From Chitinophaga filiformis (GTDB lineage Bacteria > Bacteroidota > Bacteroidia > Chitinophagales > Chitinophagaceae): 64,000 nt of DNA. Under the pieces are notes generated by a model. It was not told the DNA's origin, did not search any database, and saw only the letters and a list, made by a program, of their open reading frames with translations. Positions within the stretch are counted from its first letter, which is position 1; the number at the start of each line of letters is the position of its first letter. Shown here in pieces: positions 63,955-64,000 of this stretch. The stretch is from NCBI RefSeq assembly GCF_023100805.1, contig NZ_CP095855.1, positions 4,691,001-4,755,000 on the forward strand. Reading direction: 5' to 3'. The translations under genes were made by a program, and so were the position numbers.

Positions 63955-64000
63955 ACTTGTGTATCATACAGGCCTATAACAACACTAACAAACCCCGGAA

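Noticed and set aside
1..64000. CRISPR arrays, tRNA or rRNA genes, intact insertion sequences
   Set aside because: No regular repeat-spacer array, no tRNA-like cloverleaf with the T-loop consensus, and no transposase frame were seen on either strand.

Overview
This window is chromosomal DNA of a Bacteroidota bacterium, most likely a Chitinophaga-like member of the Chitinophagaceae. The evidence is large outer-membrane beta-barrel receptors with carboxypeptidase-like N-terminal domains, a GLPGLI protein, LytS/LytTR and one-membrane two-component pairs, no obvious Shine-Dalgarno sequences, and promoters of the Bacteroidota type (TTG/TTTG, about 19 bases, TAnnTTTG). No rRNA, tRNA, CRISPR array or intact insertion sequence was seen.

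Layout. 1-5411: a polyprenyl-phosphate pentose pathway (UbiA-type phosphoribosyltransferase, DprE1-like and DprE2-like epimerase halves, HAD phosphatase cut by the window edge) with a divergent GT-C-like membrane glycosyltransferase. 5460-12540: an EamA exporter and a DNA-repair neighbourhood (radical SAM protein plus its TIGR03915 partner, methyltransferase, endonuclease V, DUF763 protein). A convincing TPP riboswitch with terminator lies here with no thiamine gene behind it. 12642-21762: small lipoproteins, an ABC exporter, thioesterase, a receptor, a DUF695/RraB protein and a POTRA/beta-barrel protein. 21748-26821: a DUF4132-FdhD-FdhF/YdeP molybdoenzyme operon. 26993-33305: zinc peptidase, TPR histidine kinase, SelW-like protein, barrel proteins, FMN reductase. 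34016-44192: two two-component systems interleaved with two outer-membrane receptors. 44298-46571: YhcH-like protein, a candidate 6S-like RNA, a polysaccharide deacetylase and a DoxX protein.

The most interesting element is 46741-53556, a complete retron: a WGR/HEAT-repeat protein (1068 aa), a SWIM zinc-finger protein (552 aa), a promoter-driven non-coding RNA with perfect 14-base a1/a2 repeats and a 26-bp msd stem, and a retron reverse transcriptase with YADD, NAAH and VTG motifs and a long charged N-terminal extension. It ends in a terminator. This architecture resembles what I recall as type XIII retrons, a presumed anti-phage class.

54256-58475 is a small terpenoid locus (cytochrome P450, hybrid histidine kinase, class I terpene synthase), followed by about 0.9 kb of degenerate inverted repeats, an unrecognised secreted protein and an M1 metallopeptidase with an extra C-terminal domain.
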